DNA of 64,000 nucleotides, taken from NCBI GenBank assembly GCA_022701365.1, contig JAKUHH010000394.1, positions 82,572 through 146,571 of the forward strand, given 5' to 3'. This stretch comes from Mycocentrospora acerina (taxonomy: Eukaryota > Ascomycota > Dothideomycetes > Pleosporales). Made by a program: the position numbers and the translations under genes. Shown here in pieces: positions 11,278 to 23,475 of the stretch. The notes under the pieces are model-generated. The model was given only the letters and a program-made list of their open reading frames with translations, ran no database searches and had not been told where the DNA came from. Numbering within the stretch: position 1 is the first letter of the stretch; the number at the start of each line of letters is the position of its first letter.

Positions 11278-13785
11278 TCAAACAGTAACCTGTACCGTCC
11301 TAGCCAGTCCCGGCGTACCCGCGGCATTCATCGCAAAGAGGTAGTAGAACCCAGGGATGAGGACGCCAGCTTCCTTGGGCAGCGCAATCGTATGCCTCGC
11401 CGCGTTCTTGGTCACACTAGCGAGGGGCACACGCCTCTGATCCGAGTTGATGCTGTGAGTCGCGCTTCCGATGCGCACGAGCGAGAAAGTCGTCGGGTTG
11501 GAATCGCCCATGTCGACTGTGAGGGAGCCGCCAACACGGACTTTGTAGCCCGTGGTGTCGGTGTTGGAGCGCAGGGCGGAGATGGAGGGTTTGGGTGCCG
11601 GGGTGCCGTCGGGCTTGAAGAGGTAGGGAGGGGAGAAGATTTCGCCGTTGAAGTGCTGCACGTTTTGGTCGCAGAAGGCGGTTGATTCGCCCTGGCCGAC
11701 GGGGCAGAGGCCGCCGCCGGCGGCCCATACGGTGCCGTCGGCGAGGAGGAGGCTGACGGCGTGGTAGTTTCGGGGGATTTGGGCGGGGGCTAGGACGGTG
11801 AAGTTCTTGGTGATGGGGTCGAAGAGCTCGGCGACGAAGACGGATTGGATGTCGGTGAAGACGAGGGAGGTGGCTTGGCCGCCGGTGATGATCACTTGGC
11901 CGTTGGGTAGGACGACTGCGTTGGCGAAGCCGCGGGCAAAGGCCATGGGGGCGACTCGTTCGACTTGGGCTTGCTGGTTTGGCTCGCCGATAGTTATAAC
12001 GTGCGCCTTGTTGAAGCCGGGGCTGTTGGTGTAGCTTTGGCTGCCACCAGCCGAAAGAATCTTTCCGGCAACGGCGTCGTACATGGCTTGGACACCGCAC
12101 ATGGCGTCGTTGTCGGCGTCGCGAGTCCCAGCGTTTGAAACGGAACCCTTGTTGGCGGTACCATACCAGTGCATCGTCTTGCTAGGTCCAGCCTGGAAGA
12201 CGTAGCCGTTCTTCCAACCAAAGAGCCCTGTACCAAAAATTAGCAAAAATCGTATCATTAGGGTAGGTTAGGACGGACAAGCATGGTTATCAGTGCGCCA
12301 TGGGCCTTCTGCGTCGTAAGTAGTGAGCATAGGCTTCACATCGCAGCCGTCAAGCAGCGTCCAAGTATTCTTGACCGGATCATACACCTCACCAGCCTTC
12401 ATCGCGACGTCCTTTCCACCAATACCACCAGTGAAAGAACCGCCAATAGTAAAGACTCTACCGTCAGACAACGTCGTCGAAGACTGATAGCCGCGAGCAA
12501 TCTTCATGTCGGCAGCTCTCGTCCACTGGTTCGTCTTGAAGTCGTACATGCTGACCGCCTCCGCATTCTCGCCTCCAGTCACAACCATTTTACCGTCCTG
12601 GGTGAAGCTCATACCAGGGCAGAACATATCGTGCTTAGTTTCCTTGACCTCACGTTGAGACACGGCACCAGTCTGCCAGTTGAAGTCTGCAAACTGTGTT
12701 TTTCCCGTCGGGCCGCTGAACTCGTAGCTACCCCATGACGAGAAACCCATAATACGGCGTGAAACTGGCTGCTCTGGAACAATGAAAGCCCCTGCAGGAA
12801 CGACAGGGAGATTCACTGCAGGTGCCCATTTACCGCGGTTTCCAGCACTGAAGTTGGATGTTCCATTGACCAGCCGGATGGTCTGATATGCTCCGTCATA
12901 TGTCCACGGCGCCTTGGAATCCTTCAGGTAGCAGACTTGATTCTTCGCATCCCATACAGCCTTTGTACATCCTGTAGTCTGGTCGCACTGGCCCATGCAC
13001 GCGATTACAGTGCTGATGCCGTTTGTGATCTGTGTTGCGGCTCCGCCAAAGTCTGAACTCTCACAGATGGAAAATCCTCTTCCAGATTGGCTGCTGGTTG
13101 TATTCTTGTCACCTCCAGGGCAGATGGTGAGCTGGTCTCCTGTTTGCGGCCTAGAGAGTAATCGCATGCTGTCGAAGCGAGAGTTGGATGCCCAGAAGTT
13201 ATTTGTTCCATCTTTGAGATGGCATACCAGGTCCTTGGTGTCATAGACTGCACGAACGCAGCCCCCAGACTTGCTGCAAAGGTCGGCACAAGCAGCTTGG
13301 GATGTTATCTGACCGATGATCTGCAGGCTTGGACCCACATAGTCACTCAGGGGACAGTGTGCCCAGCGTGCATTGTCTCCTGTGGTGATGGTCTTCTCCT
13401 CGACTGGGCACTTTGTGATAGCTGAGCCATCGGTGGGCTTCGAAACGAAGCGCATGGAATCATATTGCGCATTTTTTACCCAATTGAAGGCATCATCACC
13501 TTTGAGATGACAGAGGAAGTTAGTCTTGTCATACACTGCTCTCTTGCATGCTCCATTATTGTACTGCTGGCAGAGTTGTGCGCACGCGGTGTTTGATTTA
13601 ATGGCGTTCAGGATCTGGATACTTGGTGCCTGATAGTCTGCATTGGGGCAGATAGCCCAAACACTCGCATCGGTAGCAGTGTAGCTAATTTCATCAGTCG
13701 GACATTTGGAGAGAGATTGGGCAAATAAGCCCCGAGAAAAAGTAGAAAAAAGAACGAGTGACTGTAAAGAAAGAAAGTTCACCAT
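11278..13785 (-). CDS. Secreted galactose-oxidase-like copper-radical oxidase (AA5) with three PAN/apple repeats
   Basis: An 818-aa protein from two exons (13785-12279, 12227-11278). The 51-nt intron restores the NHAWLFGWK motif. Residues 1-22 are a signal peptide. Three cysteine-rich PAN/apple-like repeats span about 28-112, 126-208 and 222-305. The kelch propeller and C-terminal Ig-like domain of AA5 follow. By alignment to galactose oxidase, the Cys-Tyr cofactor is Cys389 (FCPGMS) and Tyr433 (ARGYQSS). Copper ligands are Tyr657-His658 (NYHAVS) and His760 (THSIN). The stacking Trp of galactose oxidase is Phe451 (GGSFTGG), a change known in AA5_2 alcohol and aryl-alcohol oxidases. It probably oxidises primary alcohols or carbohydrates outside the cell and makes H2O2; the PAN repeats may bind glycans. 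Substrate is not predictable. Confidence 0.92.
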
Positions 13786-15949
13786 TGTGAACAAACGAAT
13801 GTGATGGAAATGAATGTGTGGGCCGACTGACTCTGACGCCTGCAGGACGATGCGGCATATTTGTACTCCCCGCAAGGCTGTAGATACAAATAGATTGTGG
13901 ATGGACTGTCCCTCTGACCTTCAGCCAGCTTCTCTCGTATATGCACAATGGTCTGGTGGTCCACCAGTTTGAAACAGAATAGCATCGCTCAAAGCCTCCT
14001 GATATAGTCAATTGATGACACAAAATCAACAACAGCTCCGGATTTAACTGGGTGTACTCCTAGGGCTGACATTGGCAAGTTGATAGTGGTAGGCACTATC
14101 AGTAACTGCATACCCCCAATGAGGGTTTTAAAAAAACTCGACCCATCCAACAATCGATCTTCCTGCCGTCGAGGTTGGTTGGTCGAGATTTTTCAGGTAT
14201 GTCTCAAACCCCTTTCAAATTCACAAATCCCTCATTAGTAAGGTTCCGAAATACGAAAGTAAGGTTGGATCTAGTGCTGCAGTACGCCGTTGGAGTCAAT
14301 GACACTAGCTCGAACTGTGAGCTATTTACAACCACCCTAAGCTGGCTTGCACTAGTAGCTCGAACGATTTCGTGCATCCGTATAGACATCGGCGGATAGA
14401 TATATCAGACCAAGACAGTACATTTAGTACTCGCCCACACTACCTTTAGCATCGCCGAACCAACAACAATTGTATTGTTAACTTCAGAAAGCGACCGCAC
14501 ATCAACAGCCTGTTTGTCTTGCCGCGATGCGTGTACTGCAAAGTACCAGTACATACCTGTCTAGCTCCAGGAACCAACCTACGAGGCCTGGCGGCGTGGT
14601 TTTGAATCTATCGTTTAGTTGACGGCTCGAGCTAGGAAAATTGCACTGGCGCTCGCGTAACTAAGGATGCACAAGTGTTTCGATACAACATGACATCGCA
14701 CGTGGTGACGTCTCCGTCTCCGTCTTGGCAGGGACCGGAACGCTAACCGGGGTTGAGATCGCCGTCAGGGGTAAGTAAGACTACACACTGTCAAAGCCCA
14801 ACCCGATATGGGCTAGGTGATGGAAGCATTTACGTTAGCCTACCACTTTGAGCACTATTCTTCAATATTTCGGAAGATGTATCATGTCTTTGTCAGGGTT
14901 TAGCTTCTGTGCTTGAGGTTCCTATACACCGTTTACCTGCACAAGCTCCTGGCCTCGTGGTCTCGTAGTCTGGTAGTCTTATTCTTTCGAGACGTTTCAT
15001 GGTACCGATTGGGGATTTGTGTTGCGGCTGAATACTTCATCAATACACGGCGGATGCTGCATAGATCAGATCAGGCTGGTTGGAAATCTTTTGCGATGTC
15101 ACAGAGTGCGGTTCGAGGAGTGAAGAACAAGACGCTGGTGTTGGGTTCGAGGGCTATGGATACATGCAAGAAGTCGGATAGTTGTGGGTGTCGAGTGGGT
15201 ATCGATGGGCAATTTTCGATGATTGTACAAGTGTATATGAATGTGTTTATTATTAGTGTTCGGGAATAGAGAAAGCGAGAGCGACAACGAGATATTGAGA
15301 AGAGAGGCGAGCTGACTATTGAATTAGCTCGGCTGACCATGTATTTACCAAAGTTGACCATGCCAAGCGCTAGAGATAGGTGGCACTGAAAACGATGCAC
15401 CAAGTAGAAGCGAAGCATACTAAGAACTGCCAGCCAGATTGGTGTACTCGCCACACTGGTGTTTGCGCGAAAGTAGCAACACCCTTCTGCTCTCAAAGCC
15501 TACAATCTTACACAAAGGCTATATTATTGTACGGATAGGTGAAGTGAATTAATTGTTATCCTAACCCCTATTTCCGCAAATATTACACAACACGTGAAGA
15601 ATATGCACTACTACTCCACAAGCTAGCCATCACAATTGATCACGGTTAACATACCCGATTATGCAGGAAATAACCATATTGAAGTATGCATGCGATATCT
15701 TAATACCTCGCATAAGAATTCTAACGTAACATCTGCTTTTCCCCCTTCCCTACTCCAACGAATGCATGCATGCATGAGCACCCAGCCCCATAGACTCCAC
15801 GCTATGCTATACCCAAGACAAGTGAACTGAATAATGACGCCTTATGCAAAAAACCCCGACATGTCGATGGGATTTTTCCCATCAATATTAAAAAAAAAGA
15901 CTCCTCCTTTGTTGTGCCAGTATAATGTTCAGGCGTTGTGAGCGGGATC
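13786..15949. other. Long intergenic region, no gene seen
   Basis: About 2.2 kb between the AA5 promoter and the 3' end of CDC16. ORFs up to 141 codons exist but show no start context, introns, domains or secretion signal that would support them. A CATGCATGCATGCATG run lies near 15761-15776. Confidence 0.5.
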
Positions 15950-18021
15950 CTATGCCCCCTCATCGACCATCATGCTTTCATTGTCCCCCAAGATGCTAGA
16001 GTCCATGGCTACTCCGGGAGGAGGTCTTCGTCTTCTGCCTCGTCTCCCCGCAACGCGATTCTGCTCGATTTCGCGGAGTCGGCCGTTCATCTTGCGTTCT
16101 AGGTCATCAAATTCGTCATCTTCGTGACTGGCTTGTAAGAGACCTTGGCTGTGCTCTGATACTTCTCCCATGATGCGTCCTCCGCCCCACCCGGGTCCTC
16201 CCATGCCTACGCCGCTGTCGACCTCATTGGCCTCTAGGGCCCTGTTCAGTAGGTCGGTAGCTAGTGGGTCCTGGGGTGATACGGCGAGAGCTTCGTGTAG
16301 AACGGTGACAGCGTCCCAGCTGCGGCCTAGCTCGAGGAGAACGAGACCTTTGGCAGCGAACACGCCTGGATCTTTGACGCCGTGGCGTAAGACCTCTTCA
16401 AAGGTGGCGAGCGCTTCATCGAGTTGGCCGTGACGCCGTAATGAGTGCGCAAGATTAAGCCTAATGGGTAGGAGAGTATCTGATTCTGCTTCGTTATTTT
16501 CTGAAAAGCTAAGTGCGCGACGGAACATGGAGATTGCTTCGAGAAGTTGGGATTCGTGGAAAAATACAACACCCATTTCATTGAGGAGGAGTGGGTCTGA
16601 TTGACAAAGTGTATAGGCGGTTTTGAGGTATTCTCGCGCAAGAGAGAGGTTGTTAAGTTGGAGGTTCTGCATGCCGAGAAATAGCTGAGGGAGGTGGGTG
16701 CCTTGGAATAGTCTTGCAGCGGTTGAATATGCAGAGATGGCTTGGTCGTGCTCCCCCTCGGCGGCGAAGGTGTGCGCGAAACCGATCCATGCGGGCCCAA
16801 AATGGGGATCCATCATGGATGCTTTGGAAAAGTAACGACGTGCTTCTGCGATGCGGTTTGTGGCTAGGTAGTAGACGCCGACTGCAAGCCAGGAGCAGGG
16901 CTCCAAGGGATTTGTGTCGGCAAGGTCATGGGCGAGCAGGTACAGGGCGTTGGTCTGGCCGAGTTCGTGCAGCGAAGCGAGGTGTACAGGCAGGATGTTG
17001 AAGTTGTATTTGTCCTTGTCAAGCACAGACGAGGTCAACTTCAAAGCTTCGCGGAAACGACAGTGGGTGTACATGAGGTCTGCTTTTGAGAGAAGAATGT
17101 CTGGGTTGCTGCCGAGATTGTAGTGGGTACTGAGCGTCTCTGTTGCGTTTGCGAATTCTTCTGGCTTTGTGTACTTTGAGAGACGGGTGGTGTAGAGGGT
17201 CTTGGTGAACTGGGCGGCTTCCTGGGAGAGGGAGGGGTTGTTGGCGACATTGATGGTGTCAAAGTCGAGCGAGTCGAGGAATTTCCACTCCTCGTCAGGC
17301 GACATGAGCGAGTTGGCCATGAGGGCGTCAAAGGCCTCGAAGCACTTGACGTCGATCTGGACGGCGACCTTGTAGCACTCCTTTGCGCGGTCGAACGAGT
17401 TCTGGCGAGCGTAGCAGACGCCGCGCAGGTAGCACATGCCGGCCTCGGACTTGATGTTGTTGACGTCTTCGCGGTCGCGCTCCTCGCTGGTGGGCAGTCG
17501 CTCGGCGCGCGAGCCTGTCTTTGCGTGGCGGGTGCCCAGGCGGGCGTTGACGTCGACATGGCGCAGCTTCTGCCTGGCGCTGCCGGGGGCGGAGATCAGG
17601 TGGGTGGGGTTCTTGTCGCCGAGAATGTGCAGGGCCTCTTCCGTCTTGCCCAGTTTGATGGCGCAATGGGCTGAAAGGTATCGACACTGGGGATTGCGCT
17701 CGGCGAGGTTCCCGCGGGCGAGCAGCGCCTGTGTGCGATTGTAGTTGCCCGTGCTAAAGTGAGCCTGTGCAAGCCAGAAGGCGTCCTGGTCGTCGCCTGC
17801 ACGGGGTCAGCGTCGGTGTGAAATTCTACATAATTCTACACATAATAGAGGGACAGGACAGGATAGGACAGGATATAACAGGATGGGACAGGATACGACA
17901 AGACAGGACAAGACGGAGACGCACCGGTAATGGCCAGCAGTTTGTCGGCGACGAAAATGGCCGTGTCGTACTGGTGTTTGTTGACGGCGTCCTGCCGCCA
18001 CTCGCGAAGATACGTCTCCAT
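15950..18021 (-). CDS. CDC16: Anaphase-promoting complex subunit CDC16 (Cut9/APC6)
   Basis: A TPR scaffold subunit of the APC/C ubiquitin ligase (nuclear, mitotic exit), 647 aa. Exons are 18021-17925 and 17796-15950. The join ITG|DDQDAFWLAQAHF matches the Cdc16 start of the TPR array. Repeats continue to about residue 540 (for example LGVNPLxxW-type units such as NPLEPCSWLAVGVYYL, FGPAWIGFAHTFA, LLLNEMGVVFF). A glycine-rich and acidic tail follows (RGRRRRPP...MMVDEGA). The intron (17797-17924, 128 nt) is longer than its neighbours because it holds a degenerate ACAGGAT-type tandem repeat. The gene is divergent from YJU2 with 361 bp between starts. Confidence 0.93.
17850..17915. repeat. Degenerate minisatellite inside the CDC16 intron
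   Basis: Roughly eight imperfect copies of a 5-10 nt unit related to GGACAGGATA run through about 65 bp, all inside intron 17797-17924. Confidence 0.7.
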
Positions 18022-18382
18022 GGGTCACATGCGCTGGCCGTCGCGTATTGTGTGTTTGGTGTTGAGAGCTGCGGGCGCGTCCCTGCGCGTCTGCACGTGG
18101 AGGGCTGCGGGGCGCGTTTAGCTGTGTCCGCGGGCGTTGCCGCCTTAGTCATCGCTGCCTGGCGCCTGTCTTTCGCGACTCGCCCTCACCTTGATGTTGG
18201 CCGCGTGCTTGGTCTGCTTGCACAATCCACAATCCACAGTCTGCAGTCCACAACCCCCTCACCACCCACTACTCGCAACACAAACACCCTCCTCGCCCAC
18301 CCCGTCACGTGTCCCCTTGCTGTCGCCAAGCACCACACACCATCTCCCCTCCCAACACCACACAATACCTCACTAAGCCACC
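18022..18382. promoter_or_regulatory. Bidirectional promoter CDC16 / YJU2
   Basis: A 361-bp gap between divergent start codons. The YJU2 side is CA/CT-rich and ends CACTAAGCCACC before the ATG. No clear TATA box is seen. Confidence 0.55.
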
Positions 18383-19246
18383 ATGTCTGAGCGCAAAGTG
18401 CTCTCCAAGTACTATCCGCCCGACTTCGACCCCTCCAAGATCACCCGCCAGCGCGGCCCCAAGAATGCCGGCCCCAAGCTGTCCACCGTCCGTCTCATGG
18501 CGCCCTTCTCCATGAAGTGCACCCACTGCGGCGAGTTCATCTACAAGGGGCGCAAGTTCAATGCGCGCAAAGAGACGACCGAGGACAAGTACTACAACAT
18601 TGCCATTTTCCGCTTCTACATCCGCTGCACGCGATGCTCGGGCGAAATCACCTTCAAGACAGACCCCAAGAACATGGACTACGAGTGCGAGCGCGGTGCC
18701 AAGCGCAACTTCGAGCCGTGGCGCGAAGCCAAGCTGAACGAGGAGACGGAGGAAGAGCGCCTGGATAGGCTGGAGAAAGAGGAGGCCGAGCGCGACGCCA
18801 TGAAGGAGCTGGAGACCAAAGTTCACGACGCCAAGACCGAGATGGCCATTGCAGATGCCCTCGACGAGATTCGATCACGCAACGCCAGGATCGAGAAGGC
18901 GGATAGAGACGGCATACAGGCTGAAGTCAAGCCAGATCCTGCCGACGACCGGCGGAGGCGGCAGGAAGAGGAGGATGCCGAGGCTGCACGACGAGCCTTT
19001 GCGGACCGCACCATGCCAGACCTCGGTGAAGTGGAGATTGACGACGAGATGGTCGACATGCCAATCGAGGAAACCCCCGTTCCCGTCTTCAGCAAGAAGC
19101 CCAAGGAGAAGAAGGATTTTAGTGCTGTGCTTGGCATCAAGAAAAAAGCTCCTGCTCCAACACCAATTGTGCACAAGACAGTACCAGCTCCTCCATCCAA
19201 ATTATCGGCCATGCTAGTAGCGGGTTATGATAGCGACGACGATTGA
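18383..19246 (+). CDS. YJU2: Splicing factor YJU2 (CWC16/CCDC94 family)
   Basis: Yju2 joins the activated spliceosome with the NineTeen complex and promotes the first step of splicing. This is a 287-aa single-exon ORF. The N-terminus MSERKVLSKYYPPDFDP is the family signature. A zinc site is formed by Cys46-Cys49 (CTHC) and Cys82-Cys85 (CTRC). The segment ITFKTDPKNMDYECERGAKR follows, then a long charged coiled coil (about 115-205). The acidic/lysine-rich tail ends AGYDSDDD. YJU2 is favoured over the paralogue Saf4/CCDC130 because of the N-terminus. Confidence 0.93.
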   Translation: MSERKVLSKYYPPDFDPSKITRQRGPKNAGPKLSTVRLMAPFSMKCTHCGEFIYKGRKFNARKETTEDKYYNIAIFRFYIRCTRCSGEITFKTDPKNMDYECERGAKRNFEPWREAKLNEETEEERLDRLEKEEAERDAMKELETKVHDAKTEMAIADALDEIRSRNARIEKADRDGIQAEVKPDPADDRRRRQEEEDAEAARRAFADRTMPDLGEVEIDDEMVDMPIEETPVPVFSKKPKEKKDFSAVLGIKKKAPAPTPIVHKTVPAPPSKLSAMLVAGYDSDDD

Positions 19247-19747
19247 AAAAGACACTAGAGCAGCATTCGTGGCGTTTGGGTTATGGGATTTGGATAGGAG
19301 CGCAACACGACATCACATCACTGGCCTCTGCGTCGGCAAGTTTTCATGAGTCTTTCACATGCTGTAGGTAGTACCACGAAATACATACTACTTTTAATCG
19401 AGCTAAGCTTCTCCAGACTCCAGCCTTGTTTCTGTGCTTCGTCATTGCGCATCGGGCTATCATTGTATTTATCCCACTAGCACCGTCGATCCCTGTATGA
19501 TCCGGAGGAATTCACTCCGGCAGCAACATTACTACTCACAACAGGGTTGCATCGTGAGGCCCACTTCTCCGCCTTCACTTCGCCCCGCCCAACGGCCACA
19601 CTCTAATGCCCCGAGCCTCCAGGAAATTTAAATGGGTGGGAATCACGCGGTGCATGCTCGGCGTCATGGATGATCGTTATAAAACAAGCCCATGCCCATG
19701 AAACATTCTCTTCTCGTTACTCTTCCAAGACTGCCCACATCGCCAAC
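19247..19747. other. Intergenic with GH43 promoter
   Basis: 500 bp. The 3' end holds TTATAAAA at 19677-19684, 64 bp upstream of the GH43 start. No gene is seen. Confidence 0.5.
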
Positions 19748-20833
19748 ATGCTACTCCTCTCTCTGCTTGCCCTGGCTCCCACCGCCTTCGCTGCGCCAAC
19801 TCAGTCTCTTGACTTTAGCAAGCATGGCATCACACCTCGCGCCGCCGATCCATCCCTCACCGGCTACCTAGGCGCCTTCTTCCTCGGCGACGTCCCATCC
19901 GTCTACCTTTACCTTTCCGCCGACAACAATCCCCTCTCTCTGAAGCCTCTTAACAACGGTGCTGCAGTCCTAAATGCCACTCTCGGCACAAAAGGCGTTC
20001 GTGACCCTTCAATCATTTCCAACGGTGGCTCCAAATACTACATTATTGGCACAGACCTCAACATTGCAGACACCACCTGGGATGCCTCTCAACGCACTGG
20101 GTCGCGCAAGATTTTTGTCTGGGAAAGCACCGATCTCGCGACCTGGACTAACGAACGGCTCGTCGAAGTCGAAGACGACACTGCGGGCATGGTGTGGGCT
20201 CCAAGCGCCATCTGGGACCCAGCATCCTCATCCTACCTTGTCCACTGGGCCAGCAAGTTCTACGAGACTTCAGACCCGCAACACACTGGCTCACCTTCTG
20301 CAATCCGCATTCGCTACGCGTACACCACCGACTTTGTCACCTTCTCCACGCCAAAGGACTACATCAACTACGCGCCCACCAATGTCATCGACTTGGAGCT
20401 CCTCCCCCTGGGCGGCGAGACCTTTGTCCGCTTCCTGAAGGATGAATCCGCCAAAACAGTCTTTACGGAAATCTCTACCACGGGACTGTTCGGCACATGG
20501 ACGCGTCCCGGCGGCCCAAACGCAATCATTCAGAGTGGCGTAGAGGGTCCGGCGCCGTACTGGGATAATGAGGTTCCCGGGAAAGCGCATTTGCTCCTGG
20601 ATTACTACGGTGGCGATGGCTATGCGCCGTTTGAGAGCGTAGATGTAAGTCTCCTTGTCTTTTGCCGAGTCACACAGAATTATCAGAGAGCTTATTGCTA
20701 ACTAAAAACTTAGGTTGAGGGTGGAAAATGGACTGCAAGCGACAAGTCGGCATGGCCAAAGCTGTTGAGGCATGGAAGTGTGTTGCCAGTGAAGAAGGAG
20801 CAAGTTGATGTGCTGGCCGCTACGTGGGGATGA
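19748..20833 (+). CDS. Secreted GH43-family glycosidase (arabinan/xylan type)
   Basis: A 338-aa protein from exons 19748-20644 and 20714-20833. The 69-nt intron begins GTAAGT and ends CTTAG. A signal peptide covers about residues 1-17 (MLLLSLLALAPTAFAAP), which decides the start at 19748 over the in-frame ATG at 19670. A five-bladed GH43-like propeller follows. GVRDPSI carries the likely general-base Asp, VWAPSAIWD is the second blade, and SGVEGPAPYW carries the likely acid Glu. LLRHGSVLPV near the end is typical of fungal GH43 proteins. It should act outside the cell on arabinose- or xylose-containing plant polysaccharides. Specificity (arabinofuranosidase, arabinanase or xylosidase) cannot be told. 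Confidence 0.88.
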
Positions 20834-21422
20834 ACTTGATACCCCCTTCTCTTCCTTGTAAATAGACGCCAGGAGTTAAGATGTATTTTTCTTGTAAAAA
20901 AATTGTCGGGAATTGAGATGCCTTTTTAGTTCTCTCTTCAACGATGGCGGTAGACTTTTAGTTTTGCAACTAGAAAATTCATAACATTAACTGTACTTTT
21001 CTTGTCGTAATGAATCTGCTAAGATGTATGTTCTTGCTTAAAGATCTCGCACATTGTTTTTATGGCGAATTTAAAATATTGTTTTTCGGGGTTATCAGCT
21101 TCGGAGGATCCTTTTGGGAAGTATCATTTCTTGGATAGACAGTCAAGTTTCGCTCTACAGTTGTGCTCACATTCAGGTATTCCACCGACCAGGCGGGCTT
21201 TGATATAATGTCTTTGTACGAAGTTGTGGTTTCAGTGGAAGGTAGAAAATGATATTTTACTTTCCTCTTTCCTGAATCAGGTTGGAGAATAGCACGATCC
21301 TCTTTGGCTCTACTTTCACCTGGCGCATGCTAAATCACCTTCACCACTTCAGTTCAACACTGAATTCTGCCCAATCTTGTGCTGGCTTTGCCTGCTCTTT
21401 TTCGACACTCCAAAAATCAAAG
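20834..21422. other. Intergenic, no gene seen
   Basis: About 590 bp of AT-leaning DNA with no coding signal. It contains the leader of the first tandem secreted paralogue. Confidence 0.5.
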
Positions 21423-22885
21423 ATGAGGCTAAGACGTATAGTCACACTCGTTACTCTCCTAGTTCTTGGACTCACCAAGGACATCTTCAAGACGTGTTCA
21501 CACCACAACCTCACACTTACACATCACACTGCAGACCCCAAGGCACCAACCATCCTTTTCAATCTACCCAAACGAACCGGCACACCACCCCTCTCCCCAC
21601 ACGAAGATGGCGACGAAAAAACCTGGTCAGACGCCAAATGCCGGGGGACTCATCTCCTCCACGCCATGACCCTCGACGAATTCGAATCCCGCACCCTCCT
21701 CTCCTGGCCATATGTCCAATCCAAATTCGACGGCGACCTGAAACCCTCGCTCGAAAAGTGGGGCTGGGATGACGACGAGCAGAAGCACAAGCAAGCCGAT
21801 GCGCACTGCGACTTTGCAGACTGGCATGAGCTGGGGGACGTGTTTGAGGCACTAGGTGTGAATCCCCGGAGTGCAGAGATGGGCGGACCGAATCATTGTT
21901 TTTTCCTCGCGCATGCGAATGGGAGGACGGTGAAGAGGCTGAAGGGAGGAGAGATGCCGAGGCTGGAGGAGCAGAGGTATGAGGTTGATGGGAGGGAGTA
22001 TCGGGTTTGTTCATCTTTTTCTTTTTTTCCCTCCCTTAAACTCTACTTGAGGGGCGGGGCACTGATGGATGATGATGATACTTAGGTCACGGGTGCGTAC
22101 CACCGAGTGGGCATCAATCCCCTCGATGGGATAGTGTACTTTTTGCACCGTAGGTCTCCCGAGGAGGGCGCAAGGATCCTGTGGGGAGTTGATCAACCTG
22201 ATACCGCCGACTTGCCTGCTCTGAGAGCGAGCTCAGATCTCACGTGGGGATTGTGGAATCGGGTTGCAAAGAAGAATCTCTCGAATATCAAGATGTTTAT
22301 GACGATTTCGGTGGTCAATGGGGCTACTGTGGATATCATTGTGCCTCGTGCGTTGGAGCGCGCGAAAATCAAAACGCATGAAGTGAGGCCGTGGCCTGGG
22401 ACGGAGTTTACCTTTGGAGAGGGGAATGAGGACGTGGATGAGGCGTTTAGTGCGTTGCTAGGTGTGTTGCCAAGTCTATGTTGCCGACTTCAAACGACCG
22501 AGAGATTGCAGGGGGAGGAAGAATCTGAAGCTGATACGTGAGAATAGGTTCACCCAATGGGATTGCGGTTGGTTACTTCCTTATTCAGCACAAGGCTCAA
22601 CTCGGTGGTGCGAGTTTTGTGTACAAGATTACGGTTTTTCGTGGGGAGGATGAGGACGCGAATCTGAACATGATTTTTTATGTGGATCATGGAGATGGGG
22701 CTCAACTGAAAGAGGTTAGGGGAGTGTTGGAGAGGGATGAAGGGGGTTCGTGGAACAAAGGTCTTTCATTGCGTCAGGGTTACATTCAGAATTGGAGCAA
22801 AGTTGGGAACGTCAGCATTCTGGAGGTAAGTGAGGATGGAAGAAATGTCTTGAGGGAACGAAGAGTGAGGGAAAGAGATTGGTGA
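21423..22885 (+). CDS. Secreted protein of unknown function, tandem paralogue A
   Basis: A 431-aa model with exons 21423-22004, 22086-22461 and 22548-22885. It has a signal-anchor-like hydrophobic N-terminus (MRLRRIVTLVTLLVLGLT), then a proline/threonine-rich linker. The core contains CRGTHLLHAM, WGW, HCDFADWHELGDVFEALGV and GGPNHCFF. The second half carries INPLDGIVYFLHRRSP, LWGVDQP, DLTWGLWNRV, RPWPGTEF and LGSPNGIAVGYFLIQHK. Both introns sit at the same codons as in the neighbour at 23476, so the two are tandem duplicates. No catalytic motif or named domain is recognised. Similar proteins, as I recall, are expanded in Pleosporales. The last exon could instead splice at 22826 (GTAAGT); I kept the open frame. 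Confidence 0.8.
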
Positions 22886-23475
22886 TGGTTGAGAAAGGCT
22901 GACGTCAAAGGTGGATAGACGATTATAAGTCTACAATTGAACAATTGTGCTCAATTGAATCGATATCAAGAGCTATCGATGTTTTTATCACATCATAAGA
23001 TGACATATTTAACCACGTAATTTAGCTACGGATGATGCCTAAACACAATAGTGTATGACGCAGATCCGTAGAGAAGCACCAAGATTCTCGCCTCGAACCT
23101 GTGACATCGTTTACCAATCGCCAAGTATCAAACAGCAAACGGAGAAGATAGACTGCGAACGAGTATTCAGACAATCATCCCAGTTATCTATTCATCATTG
23201 TCCACGTGTCCCACCACCAAAGCATAGATGTCACCGCATCCGCATTCGTCACCGCTCGTTTCGTAAATACACTACTCGTAAAGACCGCCCAAAACAGCAC
23301 CAGTAAGATGATTCTCCATGGTATAATATGCTCTCAATCTATTCAATATAATTCAATTCTCTTACATCACTGCCACATCAACCAAGTAACAGGCTCTGGC
23401 AGTGTGCCAAAAACATCTCACTGCATAACTATTACCCAAAGTTGATGCTCTGTATTCAAAGCTTCCACTTCTAAC
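22886..23475. other. Spacer between the tandem paralogues
   Basis: 590 bp, AT-leaning, with repeated CAATTG words near 22933-22963. No gene is seen. It should hold the promoter of paralogue B. Confidence 0.5.

Noticed and set aside
15071..15496. 141-codon minus-strand ORF as a gene
   Set aside because: No signal peptide, domain, or consistent exon structure; it sits alone in a 2.2-kb non-coding region.
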